Of a stretch of DNA of 64,000 nt, positions 8,639 through 17,126 are shown piece after piece. Both the position numbers and the translations under genes were made by a program. Within the stretch, counting starts at the first letter, position 1. Every line of letters begins with the position of its first letter. The notes beneath the pieces were generated by a model. The model was not told where the DNA came from, made no database searches, and saw only the letters and a list, made by a program, of their open reading frames with translations. This DNA is from a bacterium D16-76 (GTDB taxonomy: Bacteria; Bacillota; Clostridia; Oscillospirales; Acutalibacteraceae): NCBI GenBank assembly GCA_009917445.1, contig QZEE01000008.1, positions 1-64,000 on the forward strand, read 5' to 3'.

Positions 8639-9829
8639 GGAACCGCTGAATAAAGCACCTGGCAAACACATATGAAATCGAAATTAAAGGAAAAAATGAA
8701 AGGAGAGGCTCATATAGGAAGCAAAAGGCCCAATGTCCCCCCTACCTGTCCTAAAGGGCGCAGGAACACAAGGCGGATTGTAGTGAACCGCCCGCCCTGG
8801 AAAGCAGATACAGATTTGCGCTGGCAAAGAGTACATGTAATCGGTTGAGATTTTTTCGCAGTCCGCGATAAACGGTCTTCCGGAACCCAAAGATATTCTT
8901 CACGATTCGGTAAGGGTGTTCCACTTTGCAGCGTACAGCGGATTTTCGGTTCTCAATGTACCGCTCCCAATCAATGGCGTTGTCGGAAACCTTGGGCAGT
9001 CTGCCCGGACGGCGGTTGATACGATATTCAATGGCAGAAAACTGTGGGCTGTTTTTGATTTCATGTCGCTTTTCCAGTCCCAGATATGCGCTGTCCCCAT
9101 AGACCACCTCGTCATCTTCCCGCAGAAGTTCCGCCGCCACAGTGACATCGTGGACGTTGGCGGACGTGGCCACCACTGTGTGGACAAATCCGCTGCCCGC
9201 GTCCACGCCGGTATGGCACTTCATGCCAAAATGCCACTGGTTCCCCTTCTTCACCGAGTGCATCTCCGGATCTCGCTTTTTCTCCGCGTTCTTCGTGGAG
9301 CTGGGCGCGCTGATCAGCGTGGCGTCTACAATACTGCCGCCCCGCATCATCCGTCCCGCACGCTCCAGGCAGCGGCTGATTGCGTCAAAAAACAGTTTCC
9401 CGATTCCCTGCTCCTCCAGCAGGTGCCGGAAATGCAGCAGGGTCGTGGCATCCGGCACATCCTGCTCAAAAAAGTTGTTCCCCATGAATTTCCGCATGGC
9501 GTAACTGTCGTAAATCGCGTCCTCCACCCCCTCGTCCGACAGATTGAACCAGCATTGCAGCAGATACATCCGAAGCATGGTCTCAATCTCAATGGGCGGC
9601 CGGCCACGTTTCCCGGTGGGGTAGTGCGGCACAATCAGGGATACCCATTCATCCCATGGGATCATCTCGTCCATGATTTCCAGAAATTCTTCCCGCTTCG
9701 TTTTCTTCTTCCGGCACCTGTATTCCATATCACTGAAACTTTCCTGCTTCATTTCTTTCGCCCTCTTTCACTTATCACTTATATTATATCACATTTCCCT
9801 TCCTGCGGGGAGATTAAATCAGCGGGTCC
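8639..9829 (-). mobile_element. IS5-family insertion sequence, complete
   Basis: The 1191-bp element has imperfect terminal inverted repeats, GGAACCGCTGAATAAA at the left and GGACCCGCTGATTTAA read inward from the right (12 of 16 match). It is flanked by the direct repeat TTAG (8635-8638 and 9830-9833), which fits the YTAR target of the IS5 family. One transposase gene fills it. Confidence 0.88.
8751..9752 (-). CDS. IS5-family transposase
   Basis: 333 residues, the usual size. The N-terminal part carries the IS5 marker RGRPPIEIETMLRMYLLQCW; the DDE core includes IVDATLISAPSS (first D), VVYGDSAYLG (second D) and the Y(2)R(3)E(6)K-type region around VEHPYRIVKNIFGF. The frame is intact from an ATG, so the copy may be active. 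It interrupts a DUF6809-like gene. Confidence 0.93.
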   Translation of the reverse strand: MKQESFSDMEYRCRKKKTKREEFLEIMDEMIPWDEWVSLIVPHYPTGKRGRPPIEIETMLRMYLLQCWFNLSDEGVEDAIYDSYAMRKFMGNNFFEQDVPDATTLLHFRHLLEEQGIGKLFFDAISRCLERAGRMMRGGSIVDATLISAPSSTKNAEKKRDPEMHSVKKGNQWHFGMKCHTGVDAGSGFVHTVVATSANVHDVTVAAELLREDDEVVYGDSAYLGLEKRHEIKNSPQFSAIEYRINRRPGRLPKVSDNAIDWERYIENRKSAVRCKVEHPYRIVKNIFGFRKTVYRGLRKNLNRLHVLFASANLYLLSRAGGSLQSALCSCAL

Positions 9830-9997
9830 TTAGAGGAATTATTAACCAAGGAGCAATACAAAAAGCTGGAACACATGATGGACATGAATGCGGAAATATT
9901 CAATATGGAAAACAGGGCAGTTTTTGCAGAGGGACTACGCTTGGGGATTCTGCTGATGGTTGAAATTTATCGCATGGATGAACACAGAGAAAGGTAA
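9830..9997 (+). pseudogene. DUF6809-like gene, 3' piece after the IS
   Basis: Encodes LEELLTKEQYKKLEHMMDMN and then a segment ending AEGLRLGILLMVEIYRMDEH, the C-terminal pattern of small DUF6809-type proteins common in Firmicutes elements. Joined to 8578-8638 it gives one continuous frame, so the IS5 copy landed inside this gene. Function of the family unknown to me. Confidence 0.6.
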
Positions 9998-10059
9998 CGG
10001 AAGGCCAATATTAGATATTCGAGGGCCGCAATAGTTCTGCGGCCCTTGGCGTTTTCCAT

Positions 10060-10320
10060 AGAAGATTACACAAAGGGCTGTCGAGGCGTGTAAGGGCCGT
10101 GTCAGGCGATTTGGGGCAGCGGCCGAGAAAGTACCGCCCGCAGGCAAAGAACGCCGTGTGAGGGCATTTGTGACGATTTGTGAGGGCGGATTTTAACGGA
10201 GAAATGGACAACCTACTATCCACTACTCTGCACAAACAGCGCAGATTCTCAGCCCTCCGATTTTTAAGCAGGAGAAATGTAAGTCCACTGCACACCGGCA
10301 ACGCCGTGTCCCTCAATAAC
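10060..10320 (+). repeat. Degenerate repeat shared with 19735-20035
   Basis: A gene-free stretch that resembles 19735-20035: both hold CCGTGTGAGGGC, then GGGCATTTGTG, GATTTGTGAGGG, a run ending TTTTCAAGCAGGAG or TTTTTAAGCAGGAG, and CGGCAACGCCG. Both keep part of one reading frame (AFVTICEG here, AFVVICEG there), so they look like two decayed copies of a small gene plus flank. Confidence 0.5.
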
Positions 10321-10349
10321 TGCGCCGCCTAAAACAAAGAAAAGCCAGC

Positions 10350-11393
10350 CTAAAGTTCAGCCAGCTTTTCCCGCAATTCGCTGTCAGACAGCTTCCCTTG
10401 TTCCGCCAAACCCTTCCACTCCTGGGCCTGCGCGACTTTCTCGTTCCACTCGTCATTTGAAATTTTCTTGCGGTTCTTCCTCACCTTCAATCGGTTATAA
10501 GCCTTCCGATATTCCCGCTGTGCTGGGGTCTCGAAGGCTTTTTCTTTTTCTGCTTTATTATGAGCGCCTACCTTGCGACAGGTGCGTACAGTTTCTCCCG
10601 GCGCGACATTGTTACAGTAACAAGTGTTGTAACCAGCAGTCAGCAGGAAATACTTGCCGCAGTTGTGGCAGCGGCGGGGGCAGTTGCCGTGAATCAGGCC
10701 GCGATAAAAGTCAGCATAGAGAAAGCTGATTAGGCTATTGATTTGCAGCTTTTCCGCAATCACAGGCCGATGTGTCTCATCCAAATTGTTCACAGGCACA
10801 AACTCGATGGCCACCTCTGTACTCACTTCCCAATCCGCATCAGGCGAAAAAATAGGTGCATTCTTCAGCGCATCCATGTACCAGCGGGTGAAAGCAAAGG
10901 CGTATGCGTCTTTGGTTCTTTTACCCAAAGGCTCAAAATAGAGGGTGAGCGTTGCATCCACCTGATTCAGAAAAGCCAGCAGATTTTGCGAAAGGCCGCC
11001 AACCATATCGAGCAACCACTCTGTGCGTTTGCTTCCTTCTGTGCCTGGAGTAGTAATCTCCTGCCATTTTTTAGAATCGCTTACCAGCAAGGGGAACAGG
11101 TGGTAGGCGGTCTTTATGTCCAGTCCTAAATCACGATATGGCGGTAGCTCAAGCAACAAATCCCAAACCACATTAAGCCTCTCCTGCACAGCGGGAGCGG
11201 CTTTTTCATTTTTGCTTGCAAGCATTTCGCGAGCGGCAGGGACAAAATTATCAGATGCACTTTGCAGCTTCTCAAACCACTCATGGTTCAAATTCAGTAA
11301 TTCCGTAGTAATTTCTCCCAATGGGTAAGTACGCCTGCCAGCAATCAGCTTGTCGCCCGAAAAGAATATTGAGAACCTGTCAAAGTAATCCAT
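10350..11393 (-). CDS. DUF6076-type zinc-finger-like protein
   Basis: 347 residues. The C-terminal third carries a likely metal site with CPRRCHNCGKYFL, CYC and TCRKVGAHNKA, followed by a charged helical tail (KAYNRLKVRKNRKKISNDEW). The N-terminal two thirds show no motif I know. The pattern fits DUF6076 proteins, which recur in Firmicutes integrative elements and have no assigned function. It is divergent from the HTH gene at 11529 with a 135-bp gap between them. A DNA- or RNA-binding role is a guess from the cysteines and basic tail. Confidence 0.65.
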   Translation of the reverse strand: MDYFDRFSIFFSGDKLIAGRRTYPLGEITTELLNLNHEWFEKLQSASDNFVPAAREMLASKNEKAAPAVQERLNVVWDLLLELPPYRDLGLDIKTAYHLFPLLVSDSKKWQEITTPGTEGSKRTEWLLDMVGGLSQNLLAFLNQVDATLTLYFEPLGKRTKDAYAFAFTRWYMDALKNAPIFSPDADWEVSTEVAIEFVPVNNLDETHRPVIAEKLQINSLISFLYADFYRGLIHGNCPRRCHNCGKYFLLTAGYNTCYCNNVAPGETVRTCRKVGAHNKAEKEKAFETPAQREYRKAYNRLKVRKNRKKISNDEWNEKVAQAQEWKGLAEQGKLSDSELREKLAEL

Positions 11394-11528
11394 AGTATCT
11401 CCTGTTACCGATATGAAATCGACATTTACCCATCATAGCCGTCAGCTATTGAAAAAGGCGAGAAGCCCTGCTAGACTATTGTAACAGACAAAGGGGAATC
11501 TGTCAAATAGAATTAGGAGGTGCATTTG

Positions 11529-11894
11529 ATGGAGTGCTATGGATTTAAGGGTGAGGACAGGCCCAGAAATTATTTTCCTCTGCCCAATGCTGTGTTTTAC
11601 TTGGGGCTTAGTGCAGGCGCACTTGCCGTGTATGCCTATCTTCTTTTCTGCGAAGATAGAAAAACCCACAAGTGCTACCCAAGCTACAAAACCATTGGAA
11701 AGGCCGTTGGAATGAGCGTAAACACAGTTCGGAAATATGTGTACGAGTTGCTGGAAAAGGAGCTGATTGAGGTGGAGCCGACGAAGGTTTACACCCAGAC
11801 GGGCCGGGTCTGGAACGGCAATTTGATGTATCGGATTTTGCCAATCCAACAAGCGGTGGACTACTACAACGAAAGCCAGCTGTGGGCCTTTTGA
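11529..11894 (+). CDS. Helix-turn-helix protein (HTH_36 type)
   Basis: 121 residues starting at the ATG 8 bases after AGGAGG (11515-11520). The N-terminal part (NYFPLPNAVFYLGLSAGALAVYAYL) and the winged helix (SYKTIGKAVGMSVNTVRKYV with LLEKELIEVEPTKV) match the HTH_36 proteins of mobile elements, which resemble replication-initiator DNA-binding domains. It could control integrase or cargo genes or bind an element origin. It lies 400 bases before integrase 2 on the same strand. Confidence 0.75.
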   Translation: MECYGFKGEDRPRNYFPLPNAVFYLGLSAGALAVYAYLLFCEDRKTHKCYPSYKTIGKAVGMSVNTVRKYVYELLEKELIEVEPTKVYTQTGRVWNGNLMYRILPIQQAVDYYNESQLWAF

Positions 11895-12292
11895 GGGCCA
11901 TTCTGGACGGGTAAGAGAGACACTAGGGGGAACACAAACTGAAGGAATCAGGGCATCCCGTAGGCGATTTTAGATGAAGTTACCGGGCAAAACCTATTTT
12001 TTATTTAGAACAGAAATCCTCCGGTTAGCAGAGTGGTGGGGCAGAAGAAAATCCTCCCGTTTCGGGAGGGCAAGCATAGCGTCCGGCTATACGCCGTCCG
12101 CATGAGCCGGGAAGACCCGGCTCTCCCCCTGCCCCTAAAGGGGAGTTGTAAGGGCTTCGATGAGCACTCAAAATTTGCGCCGCATAAACAAAGAAAGAGG
12201 TTTTTCAGCGGGCAGAAAAGTAAGAAAAATGTCAGTGGACTTTCGGAACGAGGTGTGGTATGTTGTGTTGTTGACGAAAGGAGGGCTGACAG
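11895..12292 (+). promoter_or_regulatory. Conserved leader of integrase 2
   Basis: No gene seen. The stretch matches 20060-20427 before integrase 4: a CCTCCC/GGGAGG hairpin (12051-12069), a GC-rich palindromic segment, the ATTTGCGC repeat, then GTAAGAAAAATGTCAGTGGA and a candidate promoter TGGACT (12236-12241), 17 bases, TATGTT (12259-12264). AAAGGAGG at 12277-12284 sets the integrase start at 12293. The shared structure suggests a regulated leader or recombination-related DNA. Confidence 0.5.
12168..12199 (+). repeat. Element repeat TTTGCGCYGC-A-rich, copy 2
   Basis: AAATTTGCGCCGC followed by ATAAACAAAGAAAGAG; about 95 bases before the integrase 2 start. Same family as 2087, 18411 and 20291. 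Confidence 0.55.
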
Positions 12293-13510
12293 ATGGCTCA
12301 GAAGAAATTGTTGACAAACGGAAAAGCCTTTAAGCGCACTGATGACCGCTGGGGAGGTACGGTCTGGTACATGGACGAGAGAGGGGAACGACAACGGAAA
12401 TCATTCTCTGGCACCACCAAGGCAGAGGTCACGAAGAAGATGACCGACTATGTTGCAGCTTTCAACGCTACCTTGCAAGAATCGGACGAATCACGTAAAA
12501 CTTTGAAAGAGAGCATGACCCACTGGCTCCAAGTGTTCAAATTCCCCTCGGTGGAACGCACCACTTACGATAGATGTGAATGTACAGTAGAGCATCAGAT
12601 TTTTCCTCTGCTTGGTGAAAAGGTAGTAGGTGATATTACCGCCGCCGATCTCAAGGAGGTGCTGAACCACTGGATGGGCGAAGGCTACGCTTACACCACC
12701 GTCAAGAAAGTGTACATCGTGCTCAACGAATATTTCCGCTACCTGACCCAACAGGAAATCCTGGCAAAGAACCCCATGAACAGTGTACCCATGATAAAGA
12801 AATCGAACTTCATGGCTGCGCAAAACAAGGAAGATATACCCACTCAGGAAACGGTTACTGTGTTCACGCCAGAGCAAATCGAGAAGTTCAAGGCAGAGGC
12901 GTTCAGTAAATTTTCAAACGGCAAGCCCAAATACCAGCAACCAGCGGCCTACATCCTCATGCTGAACACTGGCCTACGCACCGGGGAGCTGCTGGGCCTC
13001 CTCAACAGCGACATCAACCTGGAGGACAGGTACTTGGAAGTCCACCAGAACGTCAAAGAGGTGTGCAGGCGTGAGGGAATAGATTATGTCCCCGGCAGAG
13101 AGGTCAAAGTCGGCAAAACGAAAACCGCCACCAGCAAGCGCCGTGTGCCCCTGAATGTGGCCGCAGTGCAGGCGGCAAGGGAGTTGCGCCAGGAACGCGA
13201 CTTCGGCCCCACGGCGCCACTTGTGAGCGACGAGAAGGGCGACTACACCCGACCGGTCAACTTCCGCAAGAGGTACTACCGAATTCTCAGGGCAGCGGGG
13301 ATAGAGCAGAAAGGTCTCCACAGCCTAAGACATCATTTCGCCACCCAACTGATAAACGGTGTGAAACAGCCAGACGGCACAATTCTCGCCTTATCGCCCC
13401 GCCAAGTGGCCGACCTCCTGGGTCACAGCACTTCGCAGATAACCGAAATGTACTATGTCAAGAAAGATACCGCCCGCCTACAAGGAATCACAGACGGGTT
13501 CAATTTTTGA
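12293..13510 (+). CDS. Tyrosine recombinase/integrase 2
   Basis: Complete 405-residue phage-type integrase. The first 65 residues form an AP2-like arm-binding domain (KAFKRTDDRWGGTVWYMDE), residues 70-170 the SAM-like core-binding domain, and the rest the catalytic domain with R229 (GLRTG), K in KTKTATSK, H343-x-x-R346 (HSLRHHF), H378 and the nucleophile in EMYYVKK. Strong binding site 8 bases before ATG. It is highly similar to integrases 1, 3 and 4. Unlike them it no longer has an att core downstream: homology stops at about 13712. Confidence 0.92.
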   Translation: MAQKKLLTNGKAFKRTDDRWGGTVWYMDERGERQRKSFSGTTKAEVTKKMTDYVAAFNATLQESDESRKTLKESMTHWLQVFKFPSVERTTYDRCECTVEHQIFPLLGEKVVGDITAADLKEVLNHWMGEGYAYTTVKKVYIVLNEYFRYLTQQEILAKNPMNSVPMIKKSNFMAAQNKEDIPTQETVTVFTPEQIEKFKAEAFSKFSNGKPKYQQPAAYILMLNTGLRTGELLGLLNSDINLEDRYLEVHQNVKEVCRREGIDYVPGREVKVGKTKTATSKRRVPLNVAAVQAARELRQERDFGPTAPLVSDEKGDYTRPVNFRKRYYRILRAAGIEQKGLHSLRHHFATQLINGVKQPDGTILALSPRQVADLLGHSTSQITEMYYVKKDTARLQGITDGFNF

Positions 13511-13548
13511 CAGGGGACAGTGAAACAGGAGAGGGCACCCCGAAATTT

Positions 13549-13564
13549 TGATGATTTATTGATG
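13549..13564 (+). repeat. Arm-type repeat beyond integrase 2
   Basis: TGATGATTTATTGATG, identical to the copies at 17960, 18264 and 21675. Confidence 0.55.
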
Positions 13565-13680
13565 CTGTGCCAGACGGAAAGGTTAGAAGCGGATGCGACC
13601 AGATGCGAAAAAAGCGCAAAATACACGCCATAGAGAGCGGCTCGACAGACCGCAGCCCACCGCCCCAAAACACGAGAAAA

Positions 13681-13706
13681 TCCCGGAATTCCAAGGAATT
13701 TCGGGA
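13681..13706 (-). terminator. Element-end hairpin beyond integrase 2
   Basis: TCCCGGAATTCC pairs with GGAATTTCGGGA around two bases, with one G-T pair, and a T-run (TTTTC) follows on the minus strand. Same element-end hairpin as at 18092 and 21817. Six bases further right the expected att core is absent and unrelated sequence begins. Confidence 0.6.
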
Positions 13707-13828
13707 TTTATCTGTGTGAGGTGGATACAAAAAAGATATCTTTGACTAGCTGGTAGATGTATCTGAACTCTTGCAATATGAACCAGCATTAAAAAATTTG
13801 TAGCATTGAAAAGAAAAAGGTAGAAATC

Positions 13829-13856
13829 TTGACAAATAACAAATAAATGGTATACT
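13829..13856 (+). promoter_or_regulatory. Promoter of the NACHT gene
   Basis: TTGACA (13829-13834), 16 bases, TATACT (13851-13856): a near-consensus sigma-A promoter. The transcript would have a leader of about 190 bases before the ATG at 14056. The leader starts with an imperfect stem, CGTACTTC with GAAGTTACG, and holds two similar ACCTTT motifs; no reading frame of note is seen in it. Confidence 0.65.
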
Positions 13857-14055
13857 AAGGGCGTACTTCGCAACCTTTCCCAAAAAGAAGTTACGTATGA
13901 AAGTGCAGAAATAATCTAAAACAACCTTTGCAGCCTTGCCGAAATGTAGAAACATGTGAAAATTACGACTCATTCCTGTCTTCATACGGAGGGCGATTTG
14001 TTAAGTGTATGGGCTTTGAGATGTTTCCCAAAAATTGCTATGGAGGAGAAAATTT

Positions 14056-16854
14056 ATGATGAATTCACTTATTGACTTAGTTAAGCAGTTACTTTCATTT
14101 TCCTGGATTAATGATATCAATATGATAATAGACACTTTAACTCCTGCAACAAAAATTGTTAGTACTTTGGTGCTCATACTACTTGCACTTAGTAAAAAGA
14201 TATATAAGTTCCTTTGCTGGAGTTTCAGAAAAAAGCCTGCAGATTCACTTTATCAAGCTTTATCCACATATTCTATTGCTTCTTGGGCTGAAGTAATCTA
14301 TCAGATAAAATGTTATAGACCTCTTAGATTTACCAGAGATGGAAAAAGTATAAGACAAATTATAAGAAGAATCTTAAAGTGTTCAGGGAATAAGCAAACT
14401 TCTACTTCCAATATTTTTATAGTTGGAGATGCAGCTTGTGGCAAAACTACTACTATGCGATATTTGTACTGCAAATTATACGGCAAACGGCAATGTGTAT
14501 ATTTTCAAATGCAAAGCATCACGTGTATGGAGGATTTAAATCAATGTCTGAAGAGGCAAAAAATAAGAAATGATTTATCTAGTAAAGATCCTGTTGTGGC
14601 ATTTTTTGATGGGTTGGATGAAGCCTGTGCTTTTTTTCAGAGCGTAAATGCTAATTCAATTGAAGAAGCCTTTATTTCACTTTTTGGTCATGGGAAAAAG
14701 ACTAAGGTTCACGAACTATTCCTTCAGTATGACTTAGATCTGGTTTGTTCAATAGCTGCTTTGCGACCTGAATTTCTAGAACATTCAATCAATAGTCTGA
14801 ACGATACCAAAAATAAGAATTGTTATACATATGTGTATGAAATTTGCCCTTTGAGAAATAGAGATGCTATCCGTATTTTTAAATCCTTAAATGTGTTAAA
14901 AAGGCTGGATTCAAAACTTGAGAAGAAAGAGCGCCGACACCAGGAAAGGTGTCCTTCAATATTTATTCGGTGGAGATATGTTTACCTATTTCGAAAGATT
15001 TTGAAAGATAATCCTAAAGGATTATTTCATTACCCAATGTATATTAGGTATGCATATTCTTTTTTGCGTGAATATCTTAGGAAAAAGAAAAAGGGCGAAA
15101 AACTCTATATTAACGATGATTTTCTGTTTTCTTTTAAAATTTTGTTAGATGCCATTGTGAAATGGGAATTCCATGTATATTATGATAAAAGCAGTGCTAT
15201 AAACGACGGTGAAAATGACAGCTTTGAATCAGCATATGACTGGGAGAAAATGATGAAACCCTTAAAATGCTGTGCACAGGAAATTGCCGTTGAAGTTTCA
15301 AAACAAGCCAATCGCTCGTTATCAAGGGGTAAAGTCAAAGAGATTATACAAAAAAAGTTTCCCGAAAAAGAAGCGTTAGCTGTAGCACATGTTTTTATGA
15401 ATTCATCTGAGGATGGCGCTTCATTTTCTTTTTGTCATAATGTCTTTTACGAATATTTTTTTGCTGAATACTTATTTGAAAAAGGAACTTATGATATAAG
15501 AAAACAATTTTTAAGTGAGAAAGATAAGATTGAAATTAATGTTAGAAAAATGTATTACTATTTGCTTTGCCAGGAAAAAATCCAAGAAAGAGATAGTAAG
15601 TCTGTTAGTGAAAAAATTTCTGCAAGTCTATATATAGAGGGAATAAAGGTTTTATCTCCTAATAACTATCTGGAGTTAGAAAATCAAACTCAGCTAGAGG
15701 TAAGGGAGTATCCTGAGTTAACAATAGTGGAGATTTTCGAGTATTTACCTTGGATTAGTAATTTCAAATATCATGGTTACTTTCTTTCGCGAGAATATTT
15801 AGAAAATGCAATGAGCCTCGGACATGTAAACATGATGAGGACAAAATGGGAACTTCTAGAATATGCTTTCGGAATTATTTCAAGAGAAAGAATTATTGAA
15901 CTCAAAATATCAGATTTAGCCATAAAGGATCTAAATAATCTGAAAGAATTTACAAACCTGAAAAGATTGTATGCATGTTACAATAATGAGAAATCAGAAA
16001 GCATAATAAGCATTTTAGATGAACTTGAATGCTTTGAAATGGATTGGATTGTAATCCGTTCGATAACCGGTTTATTATGTGAAGAAATCTATAATCGCAT
16101 TTCAAGAGGAAAGCTTCATCTCGATAAAATATACGTGGAGACGCCTGATTACAGTCAATCACATTTGAAAATGTGGCAATTGAATCAATTAATGCACAAT
16201 TCGGAAATTGATTCTCGTTTTTGCCTTTTGTGTCGCTCTGATTCAGATATCGCTAAAGACCTCTTTCTTAAGCAGAAACTAGATTATAGTCTTCTATTAG
16301 CTGTTTTTGAGTTAGAAACAGATGAAAATGGAATTCTTGGATTGACCTCGAAAAATTCTGAAGCTACCATTTGGAATGCTTTAAATTTAGCTAGATGTTC
16401 TCAGATTCAAAATGGAAACGATGACCACGCATATCAAGTATTGAAGCTAATTTCGAAACATATTGAGCTACATAAGCCAGTGTGTTCGGAGTGCGTCTTT
16501 ATAAGATTTGGACTTGCGTATGGAAAAATACTGTTACATTATGCAGAGTATTCCACTGCAAAGATGTGGCTTCTTAACTCGTATGAACTCGGTGCTAACT
16601 GTATGACCTGTGTGTCTTTGGAAGATCGTGTCGGATATGGATTAGATATTTATGAGGCATGGATATACTCTGGAGAAACTGGAATAGATTGCTTTGAAAG
16701 AGAATTGGAGGATAAGATGAAGATGTTAGATAGTGGTGATGAGACAGACGCCCTTTACTTTCGGTTTTTTGAGTTGAAAAAGCATATGCATATACATGAA
16801 GTTAACGATATGGATCCTAAAAAGTATGAAAAGTCATATATGGACGAAGGTTGA
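14056..16854 (+). CDS. Membrane-anchored NACHT/STAND NTPase, candidate defence protein
   Basis: 932 residues from the ATG 7 bases after GGAGGAG. Order: a short N-terminal segment, one hydrophobic helix (about residues 32-47, IVSTLVLILLAL), a NACHT-type NTPase with Walker A GDAACGKT (124-131) and Walker B VVAFFDGLDEA (180-190), a sensor-like AALRPEF, a GLFHYPMYIRYAYSFL helix, and the winged-helix-type motif FCHNVFYEYFFAEYL (about 459-473). The remaining 450 residues include leucine-rich-like stretches (NLKEFTNLKRLYACYNN) and helical repeats, a likely sensor. Such NLR-like proteins act in antiphage defence by ligand-triggered oligomerisation. Codon use is strongly AT-rich, unlike all neighbours, and it is the only gene in its sub-element. 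Target and effector action are unknown. Confidence 0.8.
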   Translation: MMNSLIDLVKQLLSFSWINDINMIIDTLTPATKIVSTLVLILLALSKKIYKFLCWSFRKKPADSLYQALSTYSIASWAEVIYQIKCYRPLRFTRDGKSIRQIIRRILKCSGNKQTSTSNIFIVGDAACGKTTTMRYLYCKLYGKRQCVYFQMQSITCMEDLNQCLKRQKIRNDLSSKDPVVAFFDGLDEACAFFQSVNANSIEEAFISLFGHGKKTKVHELFLQYDLDLVCSIAALRPEFLEHSINSLNDTKNKNCYTYVYEICPLRNRDAIRIFKSLNVLKRLDSKLEKKERRHQERCPSIFIRWRYVYLFRKILKDNPKGLFHYPMYIRYAYSFLREYLRKKKKGEKLYINDDFLFSFKILLDAIVKWEFHVYYDKSSAINDGENDSFESAYDWEKMMKPLKCCAQEIAVEVSKQANRSLSRGKVKEIIQKKFPEKEALAVAHVFMNSSEDGASFSFCHNVFYEYFFAEYLFEKGTYDIRKQFLSEKDKIEINVRKMYYYLLCQEKIQERDSKSVSEKISASLYIEGIKVLSPNNYLELENQTQLEVREYPELTIVEIFEYLPWISNFKYHGYFLSREYLENAMSLGHVNMMRTKWELLEYAFGIISRERIIELKISDLAIKDLNNLKEFTNLKRLYACYNNEKSESIISILDELECFEMDWIVIRSITGLLCEEIYNRISRGKLHLDKIYVETPDYSQSHLKMWQLNQLMHNSEIDSRFCLLCRSDSDIAKDLFLKQKLDYSLLLAVFELETDENGILGLTSKNSEATIWNALNLARCSQIQNGNDDHAYQVLKLISKHIELHKPVCSECVFIRFGLAYGKILLHYAEYSTAKMWLLNSYELGANCMTCVSLEDRVGYGLDIYEAWIYSGETGIDCFERELEDKMKMLDSGDETDALYFRFFELKKHMHIHEVNDMDPKKYEKSYMDEG

Positions 16855-17013
16855 GTCGCTTAAGGTAATCTTGAAAAAGTATCGAAAACATGGGCCCTCC
16901 GTAAAATTACGTGTAAGCGAAATTCGACAAAGTCAAGAATTTGCGCAGAGAAAGCAGTGCAGACTGACTGGCTGGAACCCTTGCCTACCTCCGGGACAGC
17001 CTAAGACAAGGAA

Positions 17014-17124
17014 TCAGCCGGCGGCGCGGTCAGCGAACATGAGCTGGAGCTGGCTGAGCATCAGGTCCCAGTTTTGGCACCTGGCATGCCAGTGTTTCAC
17101 GATCCGCTGGGAGGCCGGATGCTC
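17014..17124 (-). pseudogene. Transposase C-terminal remnant (IS256-like)
   Basis: On the minus strand 36 codons read EHPASQRIVKHWHARCQNWD and then LMLSQLQLMFADRAAG before a stop. The tryptophan followed by a leucine-rich helix, an aromatic residue and a DR ending resembles the tail of IS256/mutator-type transposases. The frame abuts exactly the point where integrase 3 becomes recognisable, so an IS insertion and deletion probably removed the integrase 5' part. Family call is tentative. Confidence 0.4.
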
Positions 17125-17126
17125 TA

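Noticed and set aside
10090-10200. Repeated GTGAGGGC motifs as iterons of a replication origin
   Set aside because: Only two or three imperfect copies, no initiator next to them, and the same stretch recurs as a decayed gene at 19735.
16796-17126. N-terminal extension of integrase 3
   Set aside because: It overlaps the NACHT gene end and an IS remnant; no start signal and no integrase similarity.
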